Shown piece after piece: positions 1-7,594 of a stretch of DNA of 64,000 bases. Where the stretch lies: positions 1 to 64,000 of the forward strand of contig NZ_FRCZ01000010.1 in the NCBI RefSeq assembly GCF_900143085.1, given 5' to 3'. The notes below the pieces were generated by a model that ran no database searches, had not been told where the DNA came from, and saw nothing but the letters and a program-made list of their open reading frames with translations. Source of the stretch: Gracilibacillus kekensis. Lineage in GTDB: Bacteria > Bacillota > Bacilli > Bacillales > Amphibacillaceae. The position numbers were made by a program, and so were the translations under genes. Positions within the stretch are counted from its first letter, which is position 1; each line of letters opens with the position of its first letter.

Positions 1-230
1 GCCATCTTTCAACATGGTTTCATGCGAAACCATGTATTATCCGGTATTAGCCCCGGTTTCCCGGGGTTATCCCAGTCTTACAGGCAGGTTGCCCACGTGT
101 TACTCACCCGTCCGCCGCTCGTTCCACGAACTTCCTCCCGAAGGATTCCGTTCGCTTCCCGCGCTCGACTTGCATGTATTAGGCACGCCGCCAGCGTTCG
201 TCCTGAGCCAAGATCAAACTCTCAATAAAA
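1..230 (-). rRNA. 16S rRNA, 5' end (partial)
   Basis: The reverse complement contains the universal 16S 5' motif AGTTTGATCTTGGCTCAGG followed by the usual GACGAACGCTGGCGGCG stretch. It then runs off the left edge, so only the first ~230 nt are present and transcription is leftwards. Just upstream on the same strand is GATCTTTGAAAACTGAAC, the leader commonly seen before Bacillus-group 16S genes. The mature 5' end near 230 is set by homology and could be a few bases off. Confidence 0.97.
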
Positions 231-332
231 GTTGTCTTGCGCACAGTTGTTAAACTGGCTTGTTTCATGTTTTTATCATACTGGTTGTTTTGTTCAGTTT
301 TCAAAGATCAATGTCATTAAAGCGACAAATGA

Positions 333-361
333 ATTATATCAAATTCATCTATTATTGTCAA
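333..361 (-). promoter_or_regulatory. rrn promoter
   Basis: On the minus strand TTGACA (361-356) and TATAAT (338-333) are separated by exactly 17 nt, a perfect sigma-A promoter about 100 nt upstream of the 16S start. A second, weaker TTGACT-17-TAACAT pair lies further upstream around 396-430. This would fit the tandem promoters usual for Bacillus rrn operons. Confidence 0.85.
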
Positions 362-500
362 TAACAATTCAACTCGTATAACGAGTCAACTTTTCATATG
401 TTACAGACTTTTTTATAAAAAGTCAAGATAAAATTAAATTTTCATAATTCAATTAGTATTGTTCTTCAAACTTATATATTCTATACACTACTATAATTAA

Positions 501-531
501 CAAAAGCCATCCTATTCACGGATGGCTTTTG
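501..531 (-). terminator. terminator of leuS
   Basis: A 12-bp perfect stem (CAAAAGCCATCC and its complement) with a 7-nt loop lies just past the leuS stop codon. The minus-strand 3' arm ends in a T-rich stretch. Confidence 0.8.
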
Positions 532-538
532 TAGGCTT

Positions 539-2956
539 TTAGTTAGCTACAACATTCACTAGTTTCCCAGGAACAACGATTATCTTTCGAACCGTTTTCC
601 CTTCAATGCGTTCTTTTATAGCATCTAACTCTAAAGCTTTTTGTTCTATTTGATCTTTCGAAGCATTTTTATCAATCATCATTTTAGCACGGACTTTCCC
701 CATAATTTGAATGACAATTTCCACTTCATCTTGTACTAATTTAGTTTCATCATATATCGGCCAAGGTTCATAGGATAGTGTTCCGTCATGACCTAGTAAC
801 TGCCAAATCTCTTCTGTTAAGTGTGGAGCTACTGGAGATAATAACTTCACAAAACCTTCCACATAATTTCTAGGTATCTCTTTTGCTTTGTATGCTTCAT
901 TAATAAACACCATCATTTGTGAAATACCTGTATTAAAACGTAAATCCTCAAAATTTTGCGTTACTACTTTTACAGTTTCATGATAGACTTTTTCTAAATC
1001 ATCTGATCGATCCTGCTCAGTAACTTTCTCTGTTAATTGATTAATATCTGTTACAAGCAATCTCCATACTCGATCCAAAAACCTTCTAGCGCCATCCAAT
1101 CCGTTTGTTGACCATGCAACAGAAGCATCTAATGGTCCCATAAACATTTCATATAAACGTAGAGTATCTGCACCATGAGTTTCTACAATTTCATCGGGAT
1201 TCACTACATTACCTTTTGATTTACTCATTTTTTCATTATTTTCACCAAGGATCATTCCTTGGTTATACAATTTTTGGAATGGTTCCTTTGTTGGTACTAC
1301 ACCGATATCATACAAAAACTTATGCCAAAATCTAGCATATAGCAAGTGTAATACCGCATGCTCGGCTCCGCCAATATATACATCAATCGGTAACCATTCT
1401 TTTAATGTGTCAAAATCCGCTAGTTCTTCCGAGTTATCCGGATCGACATAACGCAAGAAATACCAGCAACTTCCTGCCCACTGTGGCATGGTGTTGGTTT
1501 CACGACGTCCAGCCATTCCAGTCTTGGGGTCAGTTACGTTTACCCAATCTTCAATATTGGCTAACGGTGATTCACCGGTTCCTGAAGGTTTAATCTCATC
1601 TGTTTTCGGAAGAACGATTGGTAAATCACTTTCAGGAACAGCAGACATTGAACCATCTTCCCAATGGATAACCGGGATTGGTTCACCCCAATATCGTTGG
1701 CGACTAAATAACCAGTCGCGTAGTCGATAGGTTACTTTACGTTCACCAACTCCATTTGACTCAAGCCATTCAATCGCTTTTGCAATACCGTCCTCTTTGT
1801 TTAGTCCGTTCAAGAAGTCTGAATTAATATGGGGACCATCACCTGTAAAAGCTTCTTTCTCTACATTGCCACCTTCTAAGACAGGCACAATTTCTAATTG
1901 AAACTTTTGAGCAAATTCATAATCTCGTTCATCATGTGCAGGTACTGCCATAATAGCTCCTGATCCATAAGTCATTAACACATAGTCCGCTACCCAAATA
2001 GGCAGTTTTTTCCCATTAATTGGATTAATGGCATATGCACCAGTGAAGACACCTGATTTATCTTTAGCTAAATCGGTTCTTTCTAGATCACTCTTTGTTT
2101 TTACATTATCAATATAGTCTTCCACTATTTGTTGTTGTTCATTGGTAACAACTTTTTCTACTAATGGATGTTCCGGAGCTAAAACAGCATATGTCGCCCC
2201 AAACAGTGTATCAGGTCTAGTAGTAAATACCGTAAAAGAGTCTGAATGGCTTTCAATCTTAAAAGTTACTTCTGCACCTTCTGATCGTCCAATCCAATTA
2301 CGTTGCATATCCTTAATGCTCTCTGGCCAATCTAACTCATTTAAATCTTCTAGTAAGCGATCTGCATATGCAGTAATTTTTAACATCCATTGTTTCATAG
2401 GCTTTCTTTCAACCGGGTGTCCGCCTCTCTCACTTTTTCCATCAATAACCTCTTCATTGGCTAAAACTGTCCCTAAGGCAGGACACCAGTTGACAGGTAC
2501 TTCGTCAATATAAGCTAAGCCCTTCTCATATAACTTTAAAAATATCCATTGCGTCCATTTGTAATAATCAGGATCCGTTGTATTTACTTCGCGGTCCCAG
2601 TCATAAGAGAAACCTAAGTCTTGAATCTGACGTCGAAAAGTGTTGATATTTTTTTCAGTGAATGCTGCTGGATCATTTCCAGTATCTAAAGCATACTGTT
2701 CAGCTGGTAAACCGAAAGCATCCCACCCAATCGGATGCAATACTTCATAGCCTTGCATTCTTTTCATTCTTGATAAGATATCTGTAGCTGTATACCCTTC
2801 TGGGTGCCCAACATGTAAACCAGCACCTGATGGATAAGGAAACATGTCTAGTGCATAAAATTTTTCCTTATCCGATTGAGTATTTGTTTTAAATGTTTTA
2901 TTTTCTATCCAATATTTGCGCCATTTTTCTTCAATTTTAATATGATCAAACGACAT
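539..2956 (-). CDS. leuS: leucyl-tRNA synthetase
   Basis: Charges tRNA-Leu with leucine in the cytoplasm. The 805-residue product has the class I signatures: HVGH at about residues 48-51 (HIGH motif) and KMSKS near residue 576. Between them lies the CP1 editing region with the [14 protein letters not shown] stretch. Length is normal for the bacterial enzyme. An ATG three codons earlier sits directly on the Shine-Dalgarno AAGGAGG. The second ATG, 9 nt after GGAGG, is the better start and is used here. It is monocistronic, preceded by a T-box leader with a leucine specifier, so expression should rise when uncharged tRNA-Leu accumulates. Confidence 0.97.
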   Translation of the reverse strand: MSFDHIKIEEKWRKYWIENKTFKTNTQSDKEKFYALDMFPYPSGAGLHVGHPEGYTATDILSRMKRMQGYEVLHPIGWDAFGLPAEQYALDTGNDPAAFTEKNINTFRRQIQDLGFSYDWDREVNTTDPDYYKWTQWIFLKLYEKGLAYIDEVPVNWCPALGTVLANEEVIDGKSERGGHPVERKPMKQWMLKITAYADRLLEDLNELDWPESIKDMQRNWIGRSEGAEVTFKIESHSDSFTVFTTRPDTLFGATYAVLAPEHPLVEKVVTNEQQQIVEDYIDNVKTKSDLERTDLAKDKSGVFTGAYAINPINGKKLPIWVADYVLMTYGSGAIMAVPAHDERDYEFAQKFQLEIVPVLEGGNVEKEAFTGDGPHINSDFLNGLNKEDGIAKAIEWLESNGVGERKVTYRLRDWLFSRQRYWGEPIPVIHWEDGSMSAVPESDLPIVLPKTDEIKPSGTGESPLANIEDWVNVTDPKTGMAGRRETNTMPQWAGSCWYFLRYVDPDNSEELADFDTLKEWLPIDVYIGGAEHAVLHLLYARFWHKFLYDIGVVPTKEPFQKLYNQGMILGENNEKMSKSKGNVVNPDEIVETHGADTLRLYEMFMGPLDASVAWSTNGLDGARRFLDRVWRLLVTDINQLTEKVTEQDRSDDLEKVYHETVKVVTQNFEDLRFNTGISQMMVFINEAYKAKEIPRNYVEGFVKLLSPVAPHLTEEIWQLLGHDGTLSYEPWPIYDETKLVQDEVEIVIQIMGKVRAKMMIDKNASKDQIEQKALELDAIKERIEGKTVRKIIVVPGKLVNVVAN

Positions 2957-3024
2957 TTCTCGCATCCTCCTTCAAACCAATAAATAAGCTTTATATTACG
3001 CAAAACTGAAACATATGTTCTTGA

Positions 3025-3292
3025 ACGCAAAAAAATCCCCCTAATCCCATAATGGGACGAGAGAGATTCCCGCGGTACCACCCAACATTAGTGTTATCAG
3101 ACTAACACTCACTTCATTTCCTTAACGCGGAAAACGACAAAAGCTACTAGATTTCACTTCTATAACATCTGAGGCGAGTTCGTAATGTATAGGAGTGACT
3201 CTCACCAACCGTCACCTCTCTTCACCTATACCATTTACTACTATTCCTCTTCATCGTTATTTATATAATGTATATAGTTAATCGGCTTTACT
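3025..3292 (-). promoter_or_regulatory. T-box leader of leuS (Leu)
   Basis: The minus strand contains the T-box core GGGTGGTACCGCGG near 3072-3085. It is followed by a competing terminator stem, TCCCA-TTA-TGGGA inside a longer G-rich/C-rich pairing, and a run of seven T. Upstream there is an AGAGAGG AG-box-like segment and a stem I bulge reading GAACTCGCC, where CTC is a leucine codon and the likely specifier. Uncharged tRNA-Leu should stabilise the antiterminator and allow leuS transcription. Confidence 0.93.
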
Positions 3293-3299
3293 TTCTGAT

Positions 3300-3328
3300 A
3301 GTGTAAAGAATAGTCTCGAATTTGTCAA
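3300..3328 (-). promoter_or_regulatory. promoter of the leuS T-box transcript
   Basis: TTGACA (3328-3323), 17 nt, TACACT (3305-3300) on the minus strand. The predicted start falls about 7 nt downstream, just before the T-box leader. Confidence 0.8.
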
Positions 3329-3370
3329 GAAGACGCCTTACCATTCCATATCAAGCAAAGTTCGCTTAAC

Positions 3371-3585
3371 ATCCCGCAGGAGTGAAAGTGGTCGCGCTCG
3401 CTCTAAATGGATTCTACAACTGCTGTTACAGCTATCATTTTGATCTTTTTATAAGTATTTCGTTTACATAATACGGTAGTAACCTTTATTTAAGCTCTTG
3501 CATCTATTGTAGATTTTTAACTAGCGTAGACATTCGCATCCACTCCTATGGAATTCGTTTTTCCTGAAGATCCACTTTTCCATGC
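3371..3585. repeat. decayed copy of the paired hairpin repeat
   Basis: This gene-free stretch (3329-3759) holds remnants of the repeat seen intact at 16247-16632 and 21626-22009. The left piece (3371-3426) keeps CAGGAGTGAAAGTGG and ATTCTACAAC. The right piece (3502-3585) keeps ATTGTAGA, CTAGCGTAGAC, CACTCCTATGG and TGAAGATCCACTTTT in the inverted order. The outer arms are lost. Confidence 0.65.
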
Positions 3586-3602
3586 CATGTAAATAAATAA
3601 AC

Positions 3603-3626
3603 CGACACCCTATGAAAAGGTGTCGA
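3603..3626 (-). terminator. probable terminator of the sigma/anti-sigma operon
   Basis: CGACACC...GGTGTCG hairpin. On the minus strand it is followed by a T-rich tract (GGTTTATTTATTTA). It lies ~135 bp past the last gene of the 5112-3760 operon. Confidence 0.5.
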
Positions 3627-3759
3627 CAGATTGTCGAGAATGCTTTTTTACTGTAAAAAAACCATTCCTAGTGCTCACATCTTAATAGAGAACCCCTATT
3701 CTGACACTACTCTCTATTGTAACGAACATAATGATGCATTAATCATCTTCATTATTTTC

Positions 3760-4125
3760 CTAAAAACTAATTAACCCAGGGAACCACACAAATATAAAAC
3801 ACAGAATGAAACATACACCTAAAATGATCATCGTGTACCTCTTTATCTTTTTATCGAGTGAATTAGTATTATATTTGTACAAAACAGGTACTAATGCTAC
3901 ACCTATAATAGAAGAAAGAACGATACCAAAACCAATAATGCCATAGGTCATCCCTTCCCAACCATTATCTGTGCTTAGTAACCCATACCCAGTACAAAGG
4001 ATCGCTAACAAAAAGACGATGATGGGGGGTATAAATAAAAAATTTGTTTTATTGATTTTCAGATAACTGTAAAACAAAACATTTAACCCCAGAAAAAAAC
4101 CAAATAAAATATAAACGAACAACAT
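3760..4125 (-). CDS. small membrane protein, sigma-factor operon
   Basis: An unrecognised 121-residue protein with about four hydrophobic segments (starting LFVYILFGFFLGLNVLFYSY, then PPIIVFLLAILC, TYGIIGFGIVLSSIIGVALV and IILGVCFILCFIF). It is an integral membrane protein. The reading frame is open 22 codons further upstream into the anti-sigma gene. The ATG at 4125 has a strong AAGGAGGG 7-8 nt before it and is the likely start. It follows the anti-sigma gene by 13 bp, so it is probably co-expressed and may help hold or sense for the anti-sigma factor. No homologue could be named. Confidence 0.75.
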   Translation of the reverse strand: MLFVYILFGFFLGLNVLFYSYLKINKTNFLFIPPIIVFLLAILCTGYGLLSTDNGWEGMTYGIIGFGIVLSSIIGVALVPVLYKYNTNSLDKKIKRYTMIILGVCFILCFIFVWFPGLISF

Positions 4126-4138
4126 ATACGTACCCTCC

Positions 4139-4615
4139 TTATATGAAATAAGAAATAAATTGACTACCAAACAAAAGAACGCCAACGTCAAACACTAGAA
4201 AGCCTACAAAGATTTTGGGTTTTAAAAAAATATACGTGAGTAGCAACAGAAAAATGGCGGACGGAAGATAAAATATCGTAATGCTCGCTTGTAACACATC
4301 TTCAAATAAAGAAGGATACGTTTCAAAAGAATTTCCAAAGACGATATACAAAAGAACACCGATCCTTACAAGTATCGTAAAGACCAATACCCCTATATTT
4401 AATTTTCTTAAACTTTTCAAAGGCGTAATATGGGCCTTACTCGAACTGTTATCAATAGTTGGTATTTCGGTTTTTTTAATGTCTGTGCGTAAATGACGGC
4501 ATTCCTCACAAGTATTCACATGGTCATGAATAATACCTTTTACGGTCTCATCTACCTCTTCCTCCAAAAACAGTAATTCTTGAACAAGTGTATGAATTTT
4601 TTCTTCACCGTTCAT
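4139..4615 (-). CDS. zinc-finger anti-sigma factor
   Basis: A 158-residue protein with an N-terminal cytoplasmic domain carrying HxxxCxxC (HVNTCEEC, about residues 31-38), the anti-sigma zinc-finger (ZAS) signature. Two or three membrane segments follow (LNIGVLVFTILVRIGVLLYI, YLPSAIFLLLLTYIFL and VGFLVFDVGVLLFGSQFISY). Such proteins sequester their ECF sigma factor at the membrane until a signal arrives. The start overlaps the sigma gene stop by 4 bp, the classic translationally coupled sigma/anti-sigma arrangement. The inducing signal cannot be read from the sequence. Confidence 0.88.
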   Translation of the reverse strand: MNGEEKIHTLVQELLFLEEEVDETVKGIIHDHVNTCEECRHLRTDIKKTEIPTIDNSSSKAHITPLKSLRKLNIGVLVFTILVRIGVLLYIVFGNSFETYPSLFEDVLQASITIFYLPSAIFLLLLTYIFLKPKIFVGFLVFDVGVLLFGSQFISYFI

Positions 4616-5112
4616 TTTTTCACCTCCATTTTTACCAGTCGCTTTTTGATACGAAATACTTTTGATTTAAGGTTTGGTGTCGTTAAATTGAAAAGGTGTT
4701 CCATTTCTAAATAACTATAACCATAATATTCTTTCGCCAATATAATCGCCTTGTCAATCGGATCTAATGTATTCAATAATGTCTCTAATTGATGGTTCAC
4801 TAATACTTCTTTTTCTGTCGATGTTGGTTCTATAAGTAATTGCTCGATTAATTCTTCATCGTTTAATAAAACGGATTTCTTTTTTTTGTGATAATCGAGG
4901 AATGCATTTTTAGCACATGTGAGCAACCAGCTTCTGGTATACGTCACCTTAAAAATATTTTCAGGATTAAATAGAATACGAGTGAATAGATCTTGAAGAA
5001 TATCTTCTGCAACATTTTCATTTTTGGTTAAACCTATAAGAAAATTCCGTAAAAATAAATAATTTTCGTGATAAACTTTCTCAATATAATCGAATGGTTT
5101 TTCCCATCGCAT
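4612..5112 (-). CDS. ECF-type RNA polymerase sigma factor
   Basis: A 166-residue sigma-70 family protein of the extracytoplasmic function group, with only regions 2 and 4. Region 2 includes AEDILQDLFTRIL (core binding) and RSWLLTCAKNAFLDYHKKKK (-10 recognition). Region 4 has IDKAIILAKEYYGYSYLEME and SKVFRIKKRLV, a helix-turn-helix for the -35 element. It is first in a three-gene operon with its anti-sigma factor. An ECF-like promoter stands just upstream, suggesting autoregulation. It resembles the short Bacillus ECF factors (SigV/SigY/YlaC type) but cannot be assigned to one of them by eye. Confidence 0.92.
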   Translation of the reverse strand: MRWEKPFDYIEKVYHENYLFLRNFLIGLTKNENVAEDILQDLFTRILFNPENIFKVTYTRSWLLTCAKNAFLDYHKKKKSVLLNDEELIEQLLIEPTSTEKEVLVNHQLETLLNTLDPIDKAIILAKEYYGYSYLEMEHLFNLTTPNLKSKVFRIKKRLVKMEVKK

Positions 5113-5145
5113 AATGAAACCCCTCTATTCTCCCTCTAATAATAA

Positions 5146-5171
5146 GACGATTAACTCCAATTAACGTTGCA
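5146..5171 (-). promoter_or_regulatory. ECF-type promoter of the sigma operon
   Basis: On the minus strand TGCAAC (5171-5166) and CGTC (5149-5146) are separated by exactly 16 nt. This is the spacing and the AAC / CGTC core of Bacillus ECF promoters. It lies 34 bp upstream of the sigma gene start, as expected for autoregulation. Confidence 0.65.
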
Positions 5172-5257
5172 ATTTTTTAAAAACATCAAATATAATTTAA
5201 GTATAACAGTTAATTTTTTACATAAAACATGTTTTCTGTTTATTGCATTTTAATACA

Positions 5258-5290
5258 AAAAAAAGAGGTATTCGCTTGAATACCTCTTTC
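5258..5290 (-). terminator. strong terminator downstream of a small ORF or RNA
   Basis: A 12-bp stem (GAATACCTCTTT with its complement, 4-nt loop) followed on the minus strand by eight T. The sigma operon starts beyond it and reads away. The terminator must therefore serve a short minus-strand transcript from 5300-5500 or readthrough of the antisense RNA further upstream. Confidence 0.8.
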
Positions 5291-5301
5291 CGATCTAACA
5301 G

Positions 5302-5484
5302 TTATTCACATTTCCAAACCTTCCAATTACAGCAGACGCATTGGTTGGATAGGTCGATCGGAGAAGGAGATCCAGGCATATTTTCATTTGACGCACTAGT
5401 ATTCTCTGCATCGCTATATGCAATACACAATGGCATTTCATGATTAAATATAATCAACAAAACGATTACAATCCTTGCTATCAC
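5302..5484 (-). CDS. possible small secreted Cys-rich peptide
   Basis: A 60-codon frame starting with GTG. The first ~20 residues are hydrophobic (MIARIVIVLLIIF) like a signal peptide. A polar Ser/Asn/Pro-rich middle follows, then a Cys/Trp-rich end (QCVCCNWKVWKCE). A strong terminator begins right after the stop codon, which favours a real transcript. Against it, no Shine-Dalgarno precedes the GTG. The family is unknown. A secreted peptide or a fortuitous frame inside a small RNA are both possible. Confidence 0.3.
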   Translation of the reverse strand: MIARIVIVLLIIFNHEMPLCIAYSDAENTSASNENMPGSPSPIDLSNQCVCCNWKVWKCE

Positions 5485-5527
5485 AGTAATTCATAATAAA
5501 AAACAAAGGAGATAAACGGTAATATAT

Positions 5528-5535
5528 GGTATAAT
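5528..5535 (+). promoter_or_regulatory. extended -10 promoter of the toxin mRNA
   Basis: TGG followed by TATAAT (5530-5535) is an extended -10 element. No clear -35 lies 17 nt upstream. The predicted start near 5542 gives a ~70 nt leader to the toxin gene. Confidence 0.6.
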
Positions 5536-5611
5536 AGAGAATAGGTACTCATTCGACAACTTGTACCAAACGAATAGGGTGGTTGGTGTTATCCCCAAAG
5601 GGGGTGATGCC

Positions 5612-5710
5612 ATGACGACGTTTCAGGCTTTGACACTCATGATCTCGTTTACGACGATGATCATTGCGCTAATTGCTGTCGTTGTCGCTATTTTAAACGC
5701 AAAAAAATAG
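5612..5710 (+). CDS. holin-like toxin of a type I toxin-antitoxin system
   Basis: A 32-residue hydrophobic peptide (MTTFQALTLMISF..., ending LNAKK) with one membrane helix and a short basic tail. The opening MTTFQALTLM closely matches the MSTFQALMLM start of Bacillus subtilis BsrE/BsrH peptides. Members of this family insert in the membrane and are toxic when overproduced. The leader carries AGGGGGTGAT 4 nt before the ATG, and its G run can pair with ATCCCC nine bases upstream, so the ribosome site may be hidden. The 3' region is overlapped by a candidate convergent antisense RNA, the usual antitoxin arrangement in the BsrE/SR5 and TxpA/RatA modules. Confidence 0.85.
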   Translation: MTTFQALTLMISFTTMIIALIAVVVAILNAKK

Positions 5711-5842
5711 CCCCCTATTCTAGTCAAATGGGTAAGGGCTATTTTCTAGTCACATACTAGATAACGCCAATCCCCTATTCAAAGGATGGGTATCTAGGGA
5801 CCGCAGTTACCGCTGCGGCCTTTTTTAATATGTCTTTTCTTA
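5700..5842 (-). ncRNA. candidate antisense antitoxin RNA
   Basis: A minus-strand extended -10 (TGG then TATACT at 5854-5849) would start an RNA near 5842. It would end at the hairpin AAAATAGCCC/GGGCTATTTT (5704-5745), whose minus-strand 3' arm runs into TTTTTTT. The ~140-nt RNA would be fully complementary to the 3' part of the toxin mRNA, including the last codons and the toxin terminator. Its length, position and overlap match the SR4/SR5-type antitoxins. The -35 box is poor. Expression is inferred only from these signals. Confidence 0.6.
5799..5827 (+). terminator. terminator of the toxin mRNA
   Basis: CCGCAG-TTACCG-CTGCGG hairpin followed by CCTTTTTT on the plus strand, about 90 bp past the toxin stop codon. 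Confidence 0.8.
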
Positions 5843-5880
5843 TTACTTAGTATACCACATTTCCACGAAAAAGAAACCCG

Positions 5881-6190
5881 TTATTTATCACGCACAGATA
5901 ACGTCCGGTATTCATCGATGTGCTTTGCATGATGGTGTAGCAATGTCTTAAAGTCTTTTGCTAAATGTCCCCGAATCGACACATGGGCCATCTCCGGTGT
6001 ACCGAGATGAAACGCATGCCGGTGATAAACGTCGGTGCGCCTTCGAAGATAATTTCTGTGATCGGATTATCACTATACGCTTCGACTTGTGATTCTTGGG
6101 TGTTTACTTGAAAAATTAATCTTGTGAGATTATTGTGACAAAATCCCACATGTAGAATCGAAAACAGATTCTTCCCGATTCTTAATACTT
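5881..6190 (-). pseudogene. frameshifted gene remnant, unknown family
   Basis: Two overlapping minus-strand frames both look like protein. The upstream one contains NPITEIIFEGAPTFITG. After one frame change near 6020 the next frame continues with HLGTPEMAHVSIRGHLAKDF, then KTLLHHHAKHIDEYRTL to a stop at 5881. Read together they give ~105 residues, ending in a His-rich amphipathic segment. No start codon with a ribosome site is visible at the upstream end. It looks like a decayed small gene. I do not recognise the family. Confidence 0.45.
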
Positions 6191-6220
6191 CAATAAACGT
6201 AGCAACTCCTTATACGCAGA

Positions 6221-6258
6221 AAAATCCAAACGGTTCAATGTCAATTCGTTTGGATTTT
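6221..6258 (-). terminator. terminator downstream of rlmN
   Basis: AAAATCCAAACG pairs with CGTTTGGATTTT across a 14-nt loop. T tracts are present on both strands, so it may act bidirectionally. It is 31 bp past the rlmN stop. Confidence 0.8.
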
Positions 6259-6288
6259 TTACTTAAAAGTTGTTTTTATACCAGCTTC

Positions 6289-7356
6289 TTATGCTTTTTG
6301 TTTATCTTTTTTAATTTGTTTACTACGAAGTTGACCACAGGCAGCATCTATGTCTGTTCCGTGTTCAACTCTAACACCACAATTGATACCATTTTCTAAT
6401 AGTACTTGATAAAAGTCTAAAATCGCTTTTTTCTCACTTCGATCATATTGATTATGTTCATCTACGGGATTATAAGGAATCAAATTCACATAAGATAAAT
6501 GTCTCTTATCCTTTAACAAAGTTACAAGTTGCTTTGCCTCTTCCTTATGGTCATTAACATCTTTCAATAAAATATATTCAAACGTAATTCGACGATTTGT
6601 TTTTTCCAAATAGTAATCAATAGCTGGCATCAGTTTCTCCAATGGAAAAGCCTTATTAATTTTCATGATTCTAGTCCGCAACTCATTATTGGGTGCATGT
6701 AACGATAAAGCTAGGTTCACTTGTAAATTCTCATCGGCAAAATCATATATTCGTTTAGCTAGTCCGCTAGTAGAAACGGTTATATGACGCGCGCCAATCG
6801 ATAAACCATTCTGATCATTGACAATTCGCAAAAAGTCCATCGTATTATCATAGTTATCAAACGGTTCTCCTATTCCCATAACTACAATATGACTGACACG
6901 TTCTTCTTTACCTTTTGTATCAAGATGCTTCTGGACATTCATAATTTGCTCGACAATTTCTCCAGCATCCAGATCTCTATTTTTGGTAAGTAACCCACTA
7001 GCACAGAATGAACAACCTATATTACATCCAACTTGAGTTGTTACACAAACAGAGTAACCATAACTAAACTTCATTAAGACCGTCTCAATTAAGTTCCCGT
7101 CTGTTAACTTAAATAGAAACTTTATCGTGCCGTCTTTGGATTCCTGTTTTATTTCTTCTGTTAAAGACCCTAAATGAAAGTTTTCTTCTAATACTAGTTG
7201 ACAATCTTTATTTAAATTATACATTTCTTCAAATCTGTCTACTCTTTTCTTATATAACCAATCCCAAACTTGCTTAGCACGAAATTTTTTTTGTCCATGT
7301 GTTACAAGCCAGTCTTTTAATTGATCGAATGTTAATGAATAAATAGAGCTTTTCAT
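6289..7356 (-). CDS. rlmN: 23S rRNA A2503 methyltransferase, RlmN/Cfr family
   Basis: Radical-SAM enzyme that methylates C2 of A2503 in 23S rRNA and can also act on some tRNAs. The 355-residue product has the cluster motif CxxxCxxC within [12 protein letters not shown] (about residue 110) and the [11 protein letters not shown] motif. The C-terminal catalytic cysteine lies in [10 protein letters not shown] (about 339). It is monocistronic. In Bacillus the housekeeping rlmN usually lies between rsmB and prpC. The [13 protein letters not shown] stretch and [12 protein letters not shown] differ from what I recall of the typical Bacillus protein. It may therefore be a second copy. GIGEP and the overall features place it nearer RlmN than Cfr. 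Confidence 0.9.
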   Translation of the reverse strand: MKSSIYSLTFDQLKDWLVTHGQKKFRAKQVWDWLYKKRVDRFEEMYNLNKDCQLVLEENFHLGSLTEEIKQESKDGTIKFLFKLTDGNLIETVLMKFSYGYSVCVTTQVGCNIGCSFCASGLLTKNRDLDAGEIVEQIMNVQKHLDTKGKEERVSHIVVMGIGEPFDNYDNTMDFLRIVNDQNGLSIGARHITVSTSGLAKRIYDFADENLQVNLALSLHAPNNELRTRIMKINKAFPLEKLMPAIDYYLEKTNRRITFEYILLKDVNDHKEEAKQLVTLLKDKRHLSYVNLIPYNPVDEHNQYDRSEKKAILDFYQVLLENGINCGVRVEHGTDIDAACGQLRSKQIKKDKQKA

Positions 7357-7594
7357 GTAAAATCCCTCATTTCAAATAGCTCGTTTTTTCCATCATATCA
7401 TAATACTAAAAATCCAAATAACACGCAAGTTATTTTTTCAAAAGAAGGAAAGTAAAAGATTAAACCAATAGTAAGATTCGTGATAAAAATCACTGCTGAA
7501 TACTCTAAATCACCTTACAATAAGTAAGGCATCAACAGTGACGACGATTACACCGTGCCAAAGAAGGAGAATGTACAAAGGGGGATGATTTATA

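Noticed and set aside
14-253. Short plus-strand open frames at the left edge
   Set aside because: They are antisense to the conserved 16S rRNA 5' end.
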